Shown: positions 1 through 12,285 of the stretch, piece after piece
How the letters are laid out: every line of letters starts with the position of its first letter
How positions within the stretch are numbered: position 1 is the stretch's first letter
DNA from: Glycine soja
Taxonomy: Eukaryota; Streptophyta; Magnoliopsida; Fabales; Fabaceae
Reading direction: 5' to 3'
DNA: 64,000 nucleotides
Assembly (NCBI RefSeq): GCF_004193775.1
Contig: NC_041008.1
Coordinates: forward strand, 10,621,731 to 10,685,730
Program-made: the position numbers and the translations under genes
The notes under the pieces: generated by a model
Seen by the model: the letters and a program-made list of their open reading frames with translations, nothing else
The model's database searches: none
What the model was told of the DNA's origin: nothing

Positions 1-511
1 ATTCTAGAAAAGATAAAATTATTAGGCGCAGAAAGGCATTTAGGTTAAGCGAAATAGCTTTCATATAAATCACTTTAATTTTTGATCGAATTAGTCCATT
101 TATTTAGCTAACAAGTTGTCCTCTTAATAATTTCACTATGATCTCAACTTGCTTTATGAAAAATTGGAATATCTATCGTGAAAATTGGTCCATTTCTCCA
201 ATACCTAGGCTCAGGTACCGATGTTTATATCTCTAAAGGCCAACAAGAGATATAATATTCTACTCGGGGAGCTTATCCTGAATGGCTTTTAAATAATGGG
301 ATGAAGATCAAGAAGGTTCCAAGAAATTAATACAAAGGGGTTTTTGGAATATGAATTGTTTTTTTTTTTTTTTGCCCGTAATTGTGTTGCATTTGCATTT
401 ATCTTTTTTTTTTTTGTGATTTTCAATTTCATTACTTGCATAGTAGTTGTTTTGGGTTTGGTTGCTCGATTCATAGTTTTTTCTTGATGGCCCAATTTTC
501 AACTACTTGTT
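1..511. other. left-edge sequence with one unassigned coding-like fragment
   Basis: No gene is recognised here. On the plus strand one frame from 187 to 330 reads like old coding sequence, with peptide pieces such as QYLGSGTDVYISK and GAYPEWLLNNGMKIKKV separated by one TAA. Homopolymer T runs at about 360-373 and 405-416 produce lysine-rich minus-strand open frames that are low-complexity artefacts. The family of the coding-like stretch is unknown to me. Confidence 0.4.
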
Positions 512-521
512 GCGGGGTGTT

Positions 522-557
522 GCTAGGTGCACCAGACATATTGCTTGTGCACCTAGC
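522..557. repeat. 11-bp perfect inverted repeat at proposed MULE left end
   Basis: GCTAGGTGCAC at 522-532 is mirrored by GTGCACCTAGC at 547-557 around a 14-base loop. It lies where I place the outer end of the MULE. It may be part of the terminal inverted repeat or a fold-back motif within it. Confidence 0.6.
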
Positions 558-2891
558 TTAAAATAAAATTCTGAAAATACCCTTTTGTGTTTTCTGTCTT
601 CTTTTAAGTAATTTTTTTACAATAACGCACTCATTCGTTGGTTTTTTCGATTTCTTCTTATTTTTTCATCATCATGAGAGGTGTATTGTGCTGCTTCGGC
701 CAAGGTAAAAGTTTTACAGAGGTACATCGGTGGTAGTTGTGGCAGTGGTTGATTTCATTGTTAATGGAGGTGCTTCGAAGGTACGTTGGCATTCTTATTT
801 TTTATTTTTATTTTTCGTAAAACACGGATTAAAGAATCCTTAAGTTATATAAAACTTGTAGATTGATTAATTTTTAAATTTTATATAACTTACGGATTAA
901 CTAATCTGTATGAGTTATACGAATTACGTAATCCGTATAACTCATACATATTAGTTAATTCGTGTGAGTTATATGGATTTTTAATTTTTTTAATTAAAAG
1001 AAATATTAACTTTTTGAATTTTTTTACATTAAAAATATTTTAATATAATTGTTAAAAAAATTAAATTAATGTGTATAATAAAATTATTTGTTTATTTGAA
1101 ATGTAATTCATATTATTATTTTAAATATTTTTAAATAAGTGTAGATAGATAATTAATTTGTAAGTATTTATTTTTATATTTTGCAAATGGTATTAATTGT
1201 AAAATAATTTACACTTGCAATTTATGTATAATTTATTTGAGCTTTTGTGGTCTAAAATTGATTGTTTTTTGTGGTCATAGTTTTATGAATTATCGAATAA
1301 TATAATTTATTTTGCTTGATATGATTCGATTATAATTTTTTATGTATTATATGGTTATTAATTGTAAGTAGAAAAAATTGATGTTATTGAGTTTTAATAT
1401 ATAGGGTTATCAATTTTAATGTTTTATAATATTATATGCAATAAAAAATTATGTAGGGTTTTGTGTAATAGTATATGTATGGTGCGATTAGGAATTGTTT
1501 GTTTGTGATGTTGAAATTTTTTAATGTCTTGTTAAGATGGACGAAGATCAATGGATATATGATCGTATAATGTATGAAGAAGTTGATATGAATGAACAAA
1601 ATGAAGACGAAGCTGGTGTGAATGAAAAAAATGTTGATTGTTCTGATGCGTTCAATATTTCTCAAATATTAATGTGATTTATTGTTATTAAAGTAATAAA
1701 ATGAATTTCCCTTGAAGACTAAACTTGTGTGGATTGCATTATAGGTGTTTGTTACCCGAGATGATGTTCTACATTGGGCTCGATTTGTTGCTTATGAAAT
1801 TGGATTTGTGGCGGTGATTATGAGGTCAAACACAAACACTGATATGAAAGGAAAGACTTCATTTGTCTTAATTGGTTGTGAAAGGAGTGACCAGTATAGG
1901 TCTAGGAAGAAAGATTTTGTAAGAAAAAATACTGGCAGTAAAAAATGTGGGTGTCCCTTTAAGTTTCGTGGGAAACCAACGGTTGGAGGCCAATGATGGA
2001 TGGTGAAGTTAATGTGTGGGAGTCACAATCATAAAATGACAAAGTCATTAGTTGGACATCCATACGCAGGTCGGTTGACTAGGGATGAAAAGACAGTTAT
2101 TGTTGATATGACAAAGTCAATAGTAAAGCCAAGAAATATTCTGCTAACGCTAAAGGAGCACAATGCCAATAGTTATACAACAATCAAACAAATATACAAT
2201 GCAAAAAGTGCATATCATTCTTCCATAAGAGGCAATGATACTAAAATGCAACAACTAATGAAGCTTCTTGAACGGGATCGGTATATTCATTGACATATAT
2301 TAAAAGATGAAGATGTTGTATGTGATATCTTTTGGTGTCATCTTGATGCAATGAAGTCATGCAATGCCTGTAATTTGGTATTTTTGATAGATAATACCTA
2401 CAAAACAAACAGGTATAGGCTCCCATTACTAGACTTTGTTGATGTGACACCAATGAGAATGACATTCTTTGCTGGTTTTGCCTATTTGGGGGGAGAACGT
2501 GTAAATAATATGGTATGGGGCTCTAGAACATTTTCGAGGTCTTTTTCTAAGAAGTGATGTCCTCCATGGAGTTATTGTTATCAATAGAGACTTAGCATTG
2601 ATGAATGCAGTGAAAATTATATTCCTTGAGTGTACCAACTTGTTGTGTAGGTTTCACATCGACAAGAATGTCAAGGCAAAATGTAGATCCTTAATTGGTC
2701 AAAAAAATGCATGGGATTATGTCATGGATGCATGGGGGAGTTTGATTGATTCTCCTTTCAAGCATCAATTCGATGATTGCCTTAAGAAGTTTGAAATTGC
2801 TTATTCACCATGGCCAATGTTTGTTGACTATGTCCACCAAACATGGATGATTCCCCACAAAGAAAGATTTGTTAAAGTCTGAACGAATAAG

Positions 2892-2896
2892 GTCAT
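2892..2896. repeat. target-site duplication GTCAT, left copy
   Basis: GTCAT here and at 6587-6591 flank the nested gypsy element. Removing one copy plus the element joins the transposase reading (…TNKV then MCLGNTTTNR), which supports the exact insertion point. Confidence 0.85.
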
Positions 2897-3583
2897 CGTT
2901 AGTCGTTATTTACGACTAACTTTTGTATTTAATATTCATATGAACTTAGCATCTTTCCCTCAATTTATGGTTCTTGTTGTAGGAATTATACATATTTTCA
3001 TGTTTAGTTTGATTTTACTCAGTAGATACTCCCAATTTTGTGAATTAATGTGAATCAACTTCAGTTTCAGGCTAAAAGAAGAAGGAGGTTTAAGCAGTTG
3101 GTGTCTCACTAAGCGAGCCATATGTGCTTATTGAGTGACATCCGTTAAGCGAGGCACACAGCTCGCTTAGTATGTTGGGAAACCATAGAAGAGGATCAGC
3201 CAGAGAGATGCACGCTCAGCATGCCGCCAGCTCGCCCAGCGAGTCGTTTGTCCCTTTTCGCGCTCAGCGCGCCCAACTCGCTAAGCCAAATTTCACTAAC
3301 TCGCGCTTAGCGAGCCTTCAGAATCTGAAGCGTCAAGGAGCCTTTAAAACACTGAAGTTGACATAAAATAAAGGGGGAGTCGAAAAATAGAGCAAGAGAA
3401 TAAGTTAAAGCGACAAACCACCAGCCTCCAAGAGAGTTTAGGTTAGAGGGGTGAGATTAGAGTTTTAGAGGTTGAAGGAGACATCCTGAACCATTTTCTT
3501 CCCTAAAAATCTGTACTTTGTGTTGAAAAGTTCATTGCTTGTAATGGAAGGCTAAATCTCTTATTGGGGAGTTCTGTTGAACC
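2897..3583 (+). repeat. left LTR (5' part only) of nested gypsy element
   Basis: About 690 bp that align with the first 702 bp of the right LTR. Similarity stops right after a GAACC, which is repeated at 3634-3638. The remaining roughly 630 bp expected from the right LTR are missing here. The following stretch (3584-3900) contains different, copia-LTR-like sequence (TTGCTTGGGGACTGGACGTA, and a C9 run at 3832-3841). Confidence 0.75.
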
Positions 3584-5253
3584 AGTATAAATCTCAAGCG
3601 GGTTGCTTGGGGACTGGACGTAGGCACAAGGGTGATGCCGAACCAGTATTAATCTGAGTTTGCAATCTTTCTTCCCTTAAACTCTTTTATTGTTTATTGC
3701 TTATTGCTTCTTTTCAATAAGTTTAATTTGCATAATTATTTGATTGTTCATTTTTTAAAGGAATCTTGGGATTTAGGTTAAAATCAAAATAGAATTTTTA
3801 ATTAGGAAAAGTTTGTGATATGTTAATTCAACCCCCCCCCCTTTCTTAAGATATCTGAGGCCATTTGTCTAACACAGGATGCCCCCTCCATACCTCAGGA
3901 TGATCCTGCACAGGCGCAAGATGATTGATGATAGGACATTATTTATTTTTTGTTATTTAGATACAACTTTTACATTCCAGTTTTAGTTTAGTTTATTTAC
4001 TTATTTAGCAAATTTTACAGTTTTTAAAACAGTTTACATTTATATATGCAGTGGATTATGTTGGTTTGAAATTTCTGTGTTTGTGAATGATTTTGAAATT
4101 GATCGATTGCATGACTTGAATGAATTGTGATGTTAGATCACGTGCTTTGAATAAGTATGCGGTAATTAGAAGAGAAAGAACATGAATTAGGGATGTGAGT
4201 GAAATTGTTAGTTTGTTTGACAGGTAAATTGTGAAGGCAATCATTAGCCATAACCCGGTGAGTTGTGCGAACCTTAATTGTGAGAGAATGACTAGCATTG
4301 AGTACCGATTTTTGCATGAATCTCTAAATACTAAATGAATGCATGATTTTGGAAATGATGAAAGTCGTGATTGATTGAATTAGCCACTTAGCCAAATAGC
4401 TTACCTTGTTCATGAATGATGAATCCCTTGCACCCATTTTGAGCTTAAATATGATTGATTGAGGTGAACCTTGAGCCTGTTGAATTATAATCTCCATCTA
4501 CCTTTCTTTAAGTTGTAGGAGAGCATCATGGTTCAAAGCAAATTTGTCCCAAATTTGGGGGAAGATGTTGGGTGATGGTAATTATGGTAAGAGAAGTAAC
4601 AATCACACAAAAAAATTATGTAAAGAAGCACTAAGTAAAAAAACTGCTAAAATAAAAAAAAAATTCAAGAATAAAAGTATGTGTGAGTTGTTACTTAAGT
4701 TAAGTGTCTTATATGTTTGTGGCATTTAAATAGAAGCTGGGAATAAAAGAAAATGGTAATCTAAGGATGAATGCTCTCCTAGAACCTAAATTTTGCATCC
4801 TAGAAAAACCATGAATTGTTTGCAGCCTAGCCTCGTTACAAGCCAAGAAAGTCCTTCAGATTCAAATTGTGTGTTTGTGATCGTATGTCATGAGATGAAA
4901 TGCAAAAGTTGAGACTTGTGTTGGTTGTTGATTGAAGAATAGACTTGAATACTTGTGCTTATGAGAGAAACAGTGACAGTGAGGATTAGGCTTGATGAAC
5001 CGTCCTTGATACCTGTCTTGCTTGCTAGCTTATTTCACTTGTGTTGCTTAATGATCATGCTCATATCTTTGAAATTCTGCATATCTTTATGAAGAGCTGT
5101 TGATTGAAGTATTGCTTACCACTTATGTCATGTGATTGAATGCTTTGGAGCAAACACATTTTTGAGTAACAACTATGATTTTTGTCACTTGAGGACAAGT
5201 AAACTGATATTTCTTTGCTTGAGGACAAGCAAAACTGTAAATTTGGGGGAGTT

Positions 5254-6586
5254 TGTTAGTCGTTATTTATGACTAACTTTTGTATTTAATAGTTGCATGA
5301 AATTAGCATCTTCCCCCCCCAATTTATGGTTCTTTTTGTAGGAATTATACATATTTTCATGTTTAGTTTGATTTTACTCAGTAGATACTCCCAATTTTGT
5401 GAATTAAGGTGAAACAACTTCAATTTCAGGCTAAAAGAAGAAGGAGGTTCAAGCAACTGGTGTCTCGCTAAGCGAGCCATATGCGCTTAGCGAGTGACAT
5501 CCGCTAAGCACACAGCTCGCTTAGAGTGTTAGGAAACCATAGAAGAGGATCATCCAGAGAGATGCACACTCAGCATGCCGCCAGCTCGCTCATCGAGTAT
5601 TTTGTCCCTTCTCGCGCTCAGCACGCCCAGCTCGCTAAGCTAGATTTCACTAACTCGCGCTTAGCGAGCTTGGCTCGCTAAGCGAGCCTTCAAAATTTGA
5701 AATGTTAAGGAGCCTTTAAAACACTGGAGTTGGCGTAAAATAAAAGGGGTGTCGAAAAACAGAGCAAGAGACGAAGTTAGAGCGACAAACCAACAGCCTC
5801 CAAGAGAGTTTAGGTTAGAGGGGTGAGATTAGGGTTCTAGAGGTTGAAGGAGACATCCTCAACCATTTTCTTCCCTAAAATTTTGTACTTTGTGTTGAAA
5901 AGTTCATTGCTTGTAATGGAAGGCTAAATCTCTTATTGGGGAGTTCTGCTGAACCTTTGATGTAATACTCTTTTACTATCTATTTAATGATGTTCTTATG
6001 TGTTCATTGCTTCTATCTATGCTTATTTTTACATGATTGTGGTTTGATCACTCATTTGTATGTATAGTTAGGATTTTTAGCATTAGGAAGTGCTTTAAAG
6101 CCTTAGAACTTGATAGAACAAGTTAGAAAATCGTATGTCTAGGAATGAAGTGCAGTGATTTAGTCTTTATTATGTTGTAATCTTAACGCAACTCATTTAA
6201 ACTAAGTTTGTTGAGGGATCAAGGACGAGGTTTAAATAGAGTTAGGCCTATTCACTCGAGGGATCTTGGATTGGGTAATTTTTCAGCATAAGAACACTAA
6301 AACAACGTTAAATAGAGAAAAACCTTTAACAACATCAAAGCAAGTTCAGTAGAATGACCCAACGCTTTTTACTTCTCAACTTCTAGATATTTTAGTTTAT
6401 AGTTAATTAGATTTTCATATAAAAATCCCATTTAATATTTACTGCTTTAAACAAATGTTTGCTCATTGAACATATATTTTTTTTGAATGAAACAAGTTCC
6501 CTGTGATTTGATACTCGATTCTTACCGTTTTATATTACTTGCGCGACTCGGTACATTTTTCGATTAAGTTTTCCGAAGAGCAAACA
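5254..6586 (+). repeat. right LTR of nested gypsy element
   Basis: 1333 bp from TGTTAGTCG to …AGCAAACA, with the purine tract directly upstream and GTCAT directly downstream. It contains GC-rich hairpin motifs (CGCTTAGCGAGC and GCTCGCTAAGCG near 5656-5690), one copy of which is absent from the left LTR. Confidence 0.8.
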
Positions 6587-6591
6587 GTCAT
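6587..6591. repeat. target-site duplication GTCAT, right copy
   Basis: Matches 2892-2896 and abuts the end of the right LTR. The MULE reading resumes immediately after. Confidence 0.85.
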
Positions 6592-8619
6592 GTGCTTAGG
6601 AAACACAACAACAAACAGGTATGAAAATTTTCATTTTTTTACTACGATTTAGGAATTAATGGATAAAAATACTTGTATTTGTTTGTTGTTTTTTGTGTAT
6701 TTCATATACAAGGTTGAATTTGCTCATTTGGCTTTAAAAAGACTATTACAGAATAGCCTTGGAGACTTATGTAGTGTTTGGGAAGTCATGAACAACATGA
6801 TCATGTTGCAACACACTGAAATTAAAGCATCTTTTGAGGCAAGTACACATGTGGTTGGACATGTTTTTAAAGTTACCATATACAAGAGGCTACTTGGCAT
6901 GATATCAAGGTATGCTTTAAATCATATTGTCGTTGAGTTTGAGCATGTACATTATGCTGACAAAAACCCTTCTCATTGTGGATGTGTCATAAGAACTACT
7001 CACGGTCTTCCATGTGCATGTGAGCTGTCCAAATATGTTGTTGGTACCATACCACTTGAGACAATCCATATGTTTTGGCGGAGGCTAAATTTTTCAGACC
7101 AAGGGTTATCTGAGCCCTAAGTGACCATAAAGGCAGAGATGAAAACCATATCCAAGTGATTTGAAGAGCTTGATGTTTGTGACAAATTTACTCTAAAGAG
7201 TGAACTCTGGGAAATTTCCTACCTTGATCTAAACTCTATGTGTCCTCCTCTAGAAAAGGTCAACACCAAAGGGGCTTAGAAGAAACCTATGACCAAACAT
7301 CAAAGATCAACGAAGCGTGATACATCTTACTGAGAGTATGTTGATGCTTTACATTTTGTGCAAAATAATAATTCTTCAATCAAACATAGTACATCATCAT
7401 ATGACCAGGCAATTCCAAGAAGGATTATGCCGATGTTGGATCAATTTCATTCGTGCATTCACAATTCCATTGAAAATATTGTCAATGTCAAAGCTGATGG
7501 TAACTATGGATATCGTGCAATTGCTGTCTTATTAAGTGTGGGTGAAGATTCATGGTCGTTGGTTCATGACCATTTGCTTAAAGAACTTACCAAATGGTCT
7601 GATGAGTATATCAACCTCCTTGGTGACATAGACAAATATGAGGAATTAAAGAGGTCCCTACTTGTTGATGGATTATCCATGGTATGTAATTTATGTTTTC
7701 TTTTTTATTTAAAATTTAGTTTAAATAATGTAATCCGTATAACTGGTTCATGCAAGTTACTATGGATAAGTGCATGAATATAACCGACATGGGATATGTC
7801 ATTGCTTCAAGGTATAATGTTATCCTTGTATCTCTATCTCTGCAATAAAGCATGATATTTTTTTCTTCTTAGAAGTCAACCACCAACAAATTCTTCTGTG
7901 CATCGCGTAATATGTATTGGTCACGTGTATAACAATCATTTTATTCAGGTAGATTCATCATAATCCTCTTTTTTAATTAATGAAATTAATTGTGTTATAA
8001 TAACTTGAAATTGTTTGTGCATGTGTAACAAGTTTATTTAAGAGAATGTTGTGCCTTACCGCCTCTAGCTTTATTATGATCTAGAAGTTGTCATCCTCAG
8101 GCAAAACAGTGGCCAACTCCATATATTAGTATAATGCAATAGTACAAAAATTTGATGATGTATAAAACAAACTATATTGATTTAAGTGAAGAGTTAACAT
8201 TTAGGTACCTATGTCATTGTCATGTACTATAATAATATACAACTGTTTCATTGGAAACTCACATAATTATGTATTATACCTTACGTTCAAATGGTTTAGT
8301 GTTACTATAATACGTAGGGTTTAGTGTTACGCGCATTGTTAGAGTTAACTGTGACGTGAAAACCAGGGTTTAGTAGAACATAAAAAAGTAGGGGTTTTCC
8401 AGACTAGGATTTAGTTTTACGCTTTACAGTTAATTAGAAAGTTATTAAAAAAAATTCATGTGTGGAAAATAAGGTTTGTGGTTTAATTGACGTGTGTTGA
8501 TATAAGCAGTTTGATAGTAATATAAAAAACATTTCAAATAAAATTGCTAAAATAAAAATGTTGTCAAATAAAATAAAATAATAAACATTGTCTACACATT
8601 TCCTAAAAAATTCCAAATG

Positions 8620-11600
8620 TCTTCATGCGTCCTCCATATGCCACCTTCGTCGCGATCACACATATACATTGTGATCCACAATGACACCTCTAGCGATCCT
8701 TAAGTAGTCTTGCATGATATCGTATGTTTCTATGCCTTCAGTCACTATCCTTAGGTTGGACAACTGCTCCAACCTTTTAGCTATTGCTTGGCAAGCCTCC
8801 TATGACATTCACAACAACAGAAAAGGTATAACCATATTGCATGTTTAAATAATATTAAATTAAGAGTAAGATGAATATATATGTTACCACTGCATGTTTA
8901 GGCTGCTCTACATCATAAGGTGCATGTGCAAGTGCTTCCTCCATAGCTGCTGCCGCCACCAGGTATTGAGGCATATCTGGTTCGACATATGTGTCATCTT
9001 GCACAACAAGTGGATGTGTAACTGGATCCTCGAGTTGTGTCGACCTTATGAATGGATGCAAAATCATGCAGAACCAGTCCATGGAGTCTGGTGCACATTA
9101 TCCAGACACAAGACAAATTTGGCCCATTGATCGAGGTCGTACCCGAATCAAATAAATATTAAAATGTAGTAACTAGGAAGTGATCCTAGGCCTTTTCCTA
9201 ACAAGCAATGATACACCAAATGTTCATAACAGATAGTAGGAAATAGTAACAAATTGGGGGGGGGGGGGTTGTTTGCTTTTGTAAATTAAACAACGAGTAA
9301 AATTGAATTAGAAATTATCAAAATTAAAATATGTTACTTCCCCTTGATTCACAAGCAAGTCTCTTATCCTAGGTTGCGAGAATTTATCCTTTATTAGTTC
9401 AACCACTTAATCCAACCCTAAATTAAATTACTAAGCGAAATTTAACATAAAGCATCCATTATGTGATTAAGCATTACACACACCAATTACTCATAAGCGA
9501 TCACTAAGCATGAACATAAATTAAGCGCAGAGACAATTAATCAAACACTAAGCATGCATGAATTAATAGCAACAAATTCAGACTAATTAGTGAAGAGGAA
9601 AAACTGAACAGAATTTAACAGTAATAATAGAACCTCAAAGATAACTGTGCTTGATCCTCAAGAGAAAACAACGCCGCGAACTTAGCCTTCCATTAATCAA
9701 ATAGAGAATGAAATTTTATTGATAAAACTAAAAGTCTGAACTGGAATTGTAAAAAACGAAAATAAAAGAGAAAGAGAAGAGAGACTAAAACTAAAAACGA
9801 AAAATAGAAGAAAGCGAGGAGAGAGCTAAACTAGAACCTTGGTGTTGTTATATAGTTTTTCAGCCCCAAAGCTTACAAATATGTTTTAAATTCAAGCCCA
9901 TAAGTAAAATCAAATCAAATCTAGATAAGATAAGATAAGATCTAGATGAAATAATATCTGGATGAGATCAAATCTAAATAATATCTAGATAAGATAAGAT
10001 CTAATTTTGTAGAATAAATTAGTCTGCCCTCTTCAAGTCCAAGCCCAATTCTAGATTCAAGTCCAATGCTTCATTAATTCCTGAAATTAGATTAAAAACA
10101 TCAAATTAGCTGAATGGGCCCAAATAATAAAGCCGCCTCATAAATTTGACAATTAAGACTAATCAGTATTTAAAATGGTGCAAAAAGGGTTAAGAAATAG
10201 GAGAAAATAATGGCACATCACCCACCGGTGCAAGGTAGTCAGAGAAATGCATCCATCTATCGTCAATATCTTCCAAGCATAATCTTGAACCCAGAAAGTA
10301 TGGAGAAATCGTCTAAACATACCTAAAATACCACACAACCCTCTCTGGTCGGTGTATGACAACAAGGGGACCCCATCGGATATGTCTAGAAAAACAAGAA
10401 ATTAGCTCGAAGTCTCTAATTGCATGGTGGTCACCGTAAGGCATCTAGCAAACATCATCAGATGTCAGTCGATCTAGACGCTTCCAATACGTCGACGCTG
10501 GTAATGCCTTTGTAGAGACTTTCGTAGAGGTCCAGCAGTAGGCACATGGTGACCTTTCATCATAGTCTTCAATAGTAAAAGCCTCATCAAGAGATGGAAA
10601 GTGCTCATAAATCAACCACTACACATATTTTCAAAACCAAAAAATATCAAATCAATACATAAAAAAAATTAAATCAAATTCAATTACAATTACCTATAAT
10701 AGTGTGTTATATCCAACAAGTTGTTTGCCGCTGCTTTTAGAAGCATCATTCAAATTATCATACATATACACTAGGGCAACAACTCCCCATGCGTAGCTTT
10801 CCCTCTGACTGAGGTCTCGAAAGGCGTCCAAGAACATCACATGCATGTGTGTTGCACTCTTATTATAAAAAAGAGTGCAACCTAGCAAATGCAACAAATA
10901 AGCGTGAGCTGCTACAGTCCAGTGTCCGACATCACATTTTCCACGGTAAATGTCTCGTGGCCATGATAGTCATACATATGCCCCATGACACTGTACTATC
11001 TCAACTCTGGCTTCATCTCCACTGACTTCAAGTAATTCCACTAACATTAACACCGATTCATTGGCATGAAGAGTCTCAAAGTTGTGGAAGGTGCCTGTGA
11101 CAGGCAGATGAAGCAAAGAGACCACATCATCGAGGGTGATGGTGACCTCTCCTACTAGAAGATGGAAACTGCTAGTTTCCTTATGTCACCTCTCTGCAAA
11201 AGTTGATATAAGTCCCCAATCGCTAGTGTCCAATGAACATGCGATAAGAGGACTTAATCCTGTCGCAGCAACTAACCCTTTAATCTCAGCAACAGGCCTC
11301 TCGAATTTCTGAACCTTCATTCCATGGGAGGATAACTTCAATTCAGGATGTTCCTAAAAAAAATTAAATTATTTTAACAATAATAATAAATACTTATTGA
11401 AATATAATTTTTTTAAACTATAAATACCTCTCAATTCCAAACAATGAGTGCAACATGAACAACATAGGCAGTCAAAACTGATGTGTGACGCGGCCCGCCT
11501 GAAAAACCTTGGGCATCAACAACTACTTCTTAAGGTTGTTGGAAGACCTCTTTAGCTTTGTCATCCACCTAATGAACATCCTCAGCAACAGCGACAACTT

Positions 11601-11733
11601 CTCGTTGCCTACGTGCGGATGCTATGGGCTTTTGCCGTTGGAGAGCTTCATTTGAATCACGATTATCTTCTCTCCCGAGGATGCTTCCTATAACTTTGCC
11701 TAAAGCACAACCTTAACCTCTGGTTCTAACCAT
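8620..11733 (-). pseudogene. plant mobile domain (MAIN-like) gene, disrupted
   Basis: Minus strand, start codon at 11733-11731 (MVRTRG then an in-frame stop). The family holds MAIN/MAIL nuclear proteins of plants and the related aminotransferase-like domain genes carried by transposons. Recognisable blocks in order: an N-terminal charged region (about 11733-11430), PMD core pieces around 11340-10930, LHLLGCTLFYNKSATHMHV and FLDAFRDLSQ (about 10895-10800), WIYEHFPS-like sequence (about 10620), DRWMHFSDYLAPVG (about 10230), then, past a solo LTR, MPQYLVAAAAMEEALAHAP (about 8980-8900) and LRIVTEGIETYDIMQDYLR (about 8770-8690). At least four early stops, plus the 1.1-kb LTR insertion, make it non-functional. 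It is convergent with the transposase-OTU gene. Confidence 0.8.
9128..10220. mobile_element. solo LTR, copy 1 (inside mobile-domain gene)
   Basis: A 1093-bp sequence beginning TGATCGAGGTCGTACCCG and ending GGCACATCA, with a close relative at 33745-34868. Flanks are CCCAT (9123-9127) and CCCAC (10221-10225), a near-perfect 5-bp target-site duplication. Skipping it restores the MAIN-like reading (LAPVG to QICLV). No internal retroelement sequence and no second LTR is present, so it is a solo LTR of an unassigned family. It contains a 13-G run near 9256-9268. Confidence 0.8.
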
Positions 11734-11824
11734 AATATGCAAATTTGAACATACACACAAATTTATGTCTAAATTCAAACAATACTTCAATCAATTATTA
11801 TACAATCATTCATAAATAAAAATT

Positions 11825-11827
<3 letters not shown>

Positions 11828-11875
<48 letters not shown>
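11828..11875. repeat. (AT)n microsatellite
   Basis: About 24 uninterrupted AT units in the AT-rich arm of the MULE. Confidence 0.95.
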
Positions 11876-11877
<2 letters not shown>

Positions 11878-12285
11878 AATTTATTTTTAATTAATTTTAC
11901 ATAATGAATTAACTTATTTTTTTAAAAAGCAACTTAAAAAAGCACTATAATTAATTAATTACATAACAAATAATATATAATAATTATAAATAAATTTATA
12001 ATTAAAAATAAAAAATATTTAAAAACAGAAATAAAATTAATATATTTAGAATTAAAAAAATTACTATTAAAAACATAATTGAAAATAATTTATTTTTTAT
12101 TTAAAAATAAATAATTTTTACAAACAAAAAACAAAATAATATATATATATTTAATAAATCAAATAACTATTTACAAAAATTAAAATAATATTTTTTATAA
12201 ATAAAAAAATTTACTATTTAAAAAACAATAAAATTAATTTATTTATAATTTAAAAAAAAACATGTGGATTACATAATCCGTATGC

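Larger units (their letters stand above)
2897..6586 (+). mobile_element. nested, non-coding gypsy-type LTR retrotransposon derivative in MULE transposase
   Basis: The left and right parts (2897-3583 and 5254-5955) are clearly the same sequence, starting (C/T)GTTAGTCGTTATTTA, and the element ends …AGAGCAAACA just before the second GTCAT. A purine-rich tract (AAATTTGGGGGAG, 5240-5250) precedes the right LTR. The interior (about 3900-5253) has no protein domains except a short tail reading QDDPAQAQDD followed by a stop. It reads as a deletion derivative of a Tat/Athila-like Ty3/gypsy element; that lineage is inferred from the tract and layout only. The left LTR loses its match to the right LTR after 3583. 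Confidence 0.8.
1537..8145 (+). pseudogene. MULE transposase (FAR1 DNA-binding, DDE, SWIM) fused to OTU-like protease, disrupted
   Basis: A mudrA-type transposase whose family binds element ends and moves the DNA, with an OTU cysteine-protease-like tail. Exon 1 starts at ATG 1537 (MDEDQWIYDRIMYEE); exon 2 follows acceptor AG at 1743-1744. A FAR1-type DNA-binding domain (about 1745-2040, with KKCGCPFKF and CGSHNHKMT), the MULE DDE region (about 2380-2880, RYRLPLLDFVDVTP, LCRFHIDKNVKAKC) and, beyond a nested retrotransposon, the SWIM zinc finger (6960-7045, CGCVIRTTHGLPCAC) are readable. The OTU part runs about 7330-8145. Damage: in-frame stops at 1994 and 2291, a frameshift near 2518, a TGA at 2880, the 3.7-kb insertion at 2897-6586, and a stop in the OTU tail. 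The OTU nucleophile position reads DGNYGYR instead of the usual DGNCGYR, while the later His region (about 7950) is kept. Confidence 0.85.

Noticed and set aside
289..502. Two lysine-rich minus-strand open frames
   Set aside because: They arise from T homopolymers on the plus strand and have no domain or codon signal.
3172..3366. Arg/Ala-rich open frame in the left gypsy LTR
   Set aside because: It lies wholly inside LTR sequence that is non-coding in the other copy and is produced by the GCTTAGCGAGC repeats.
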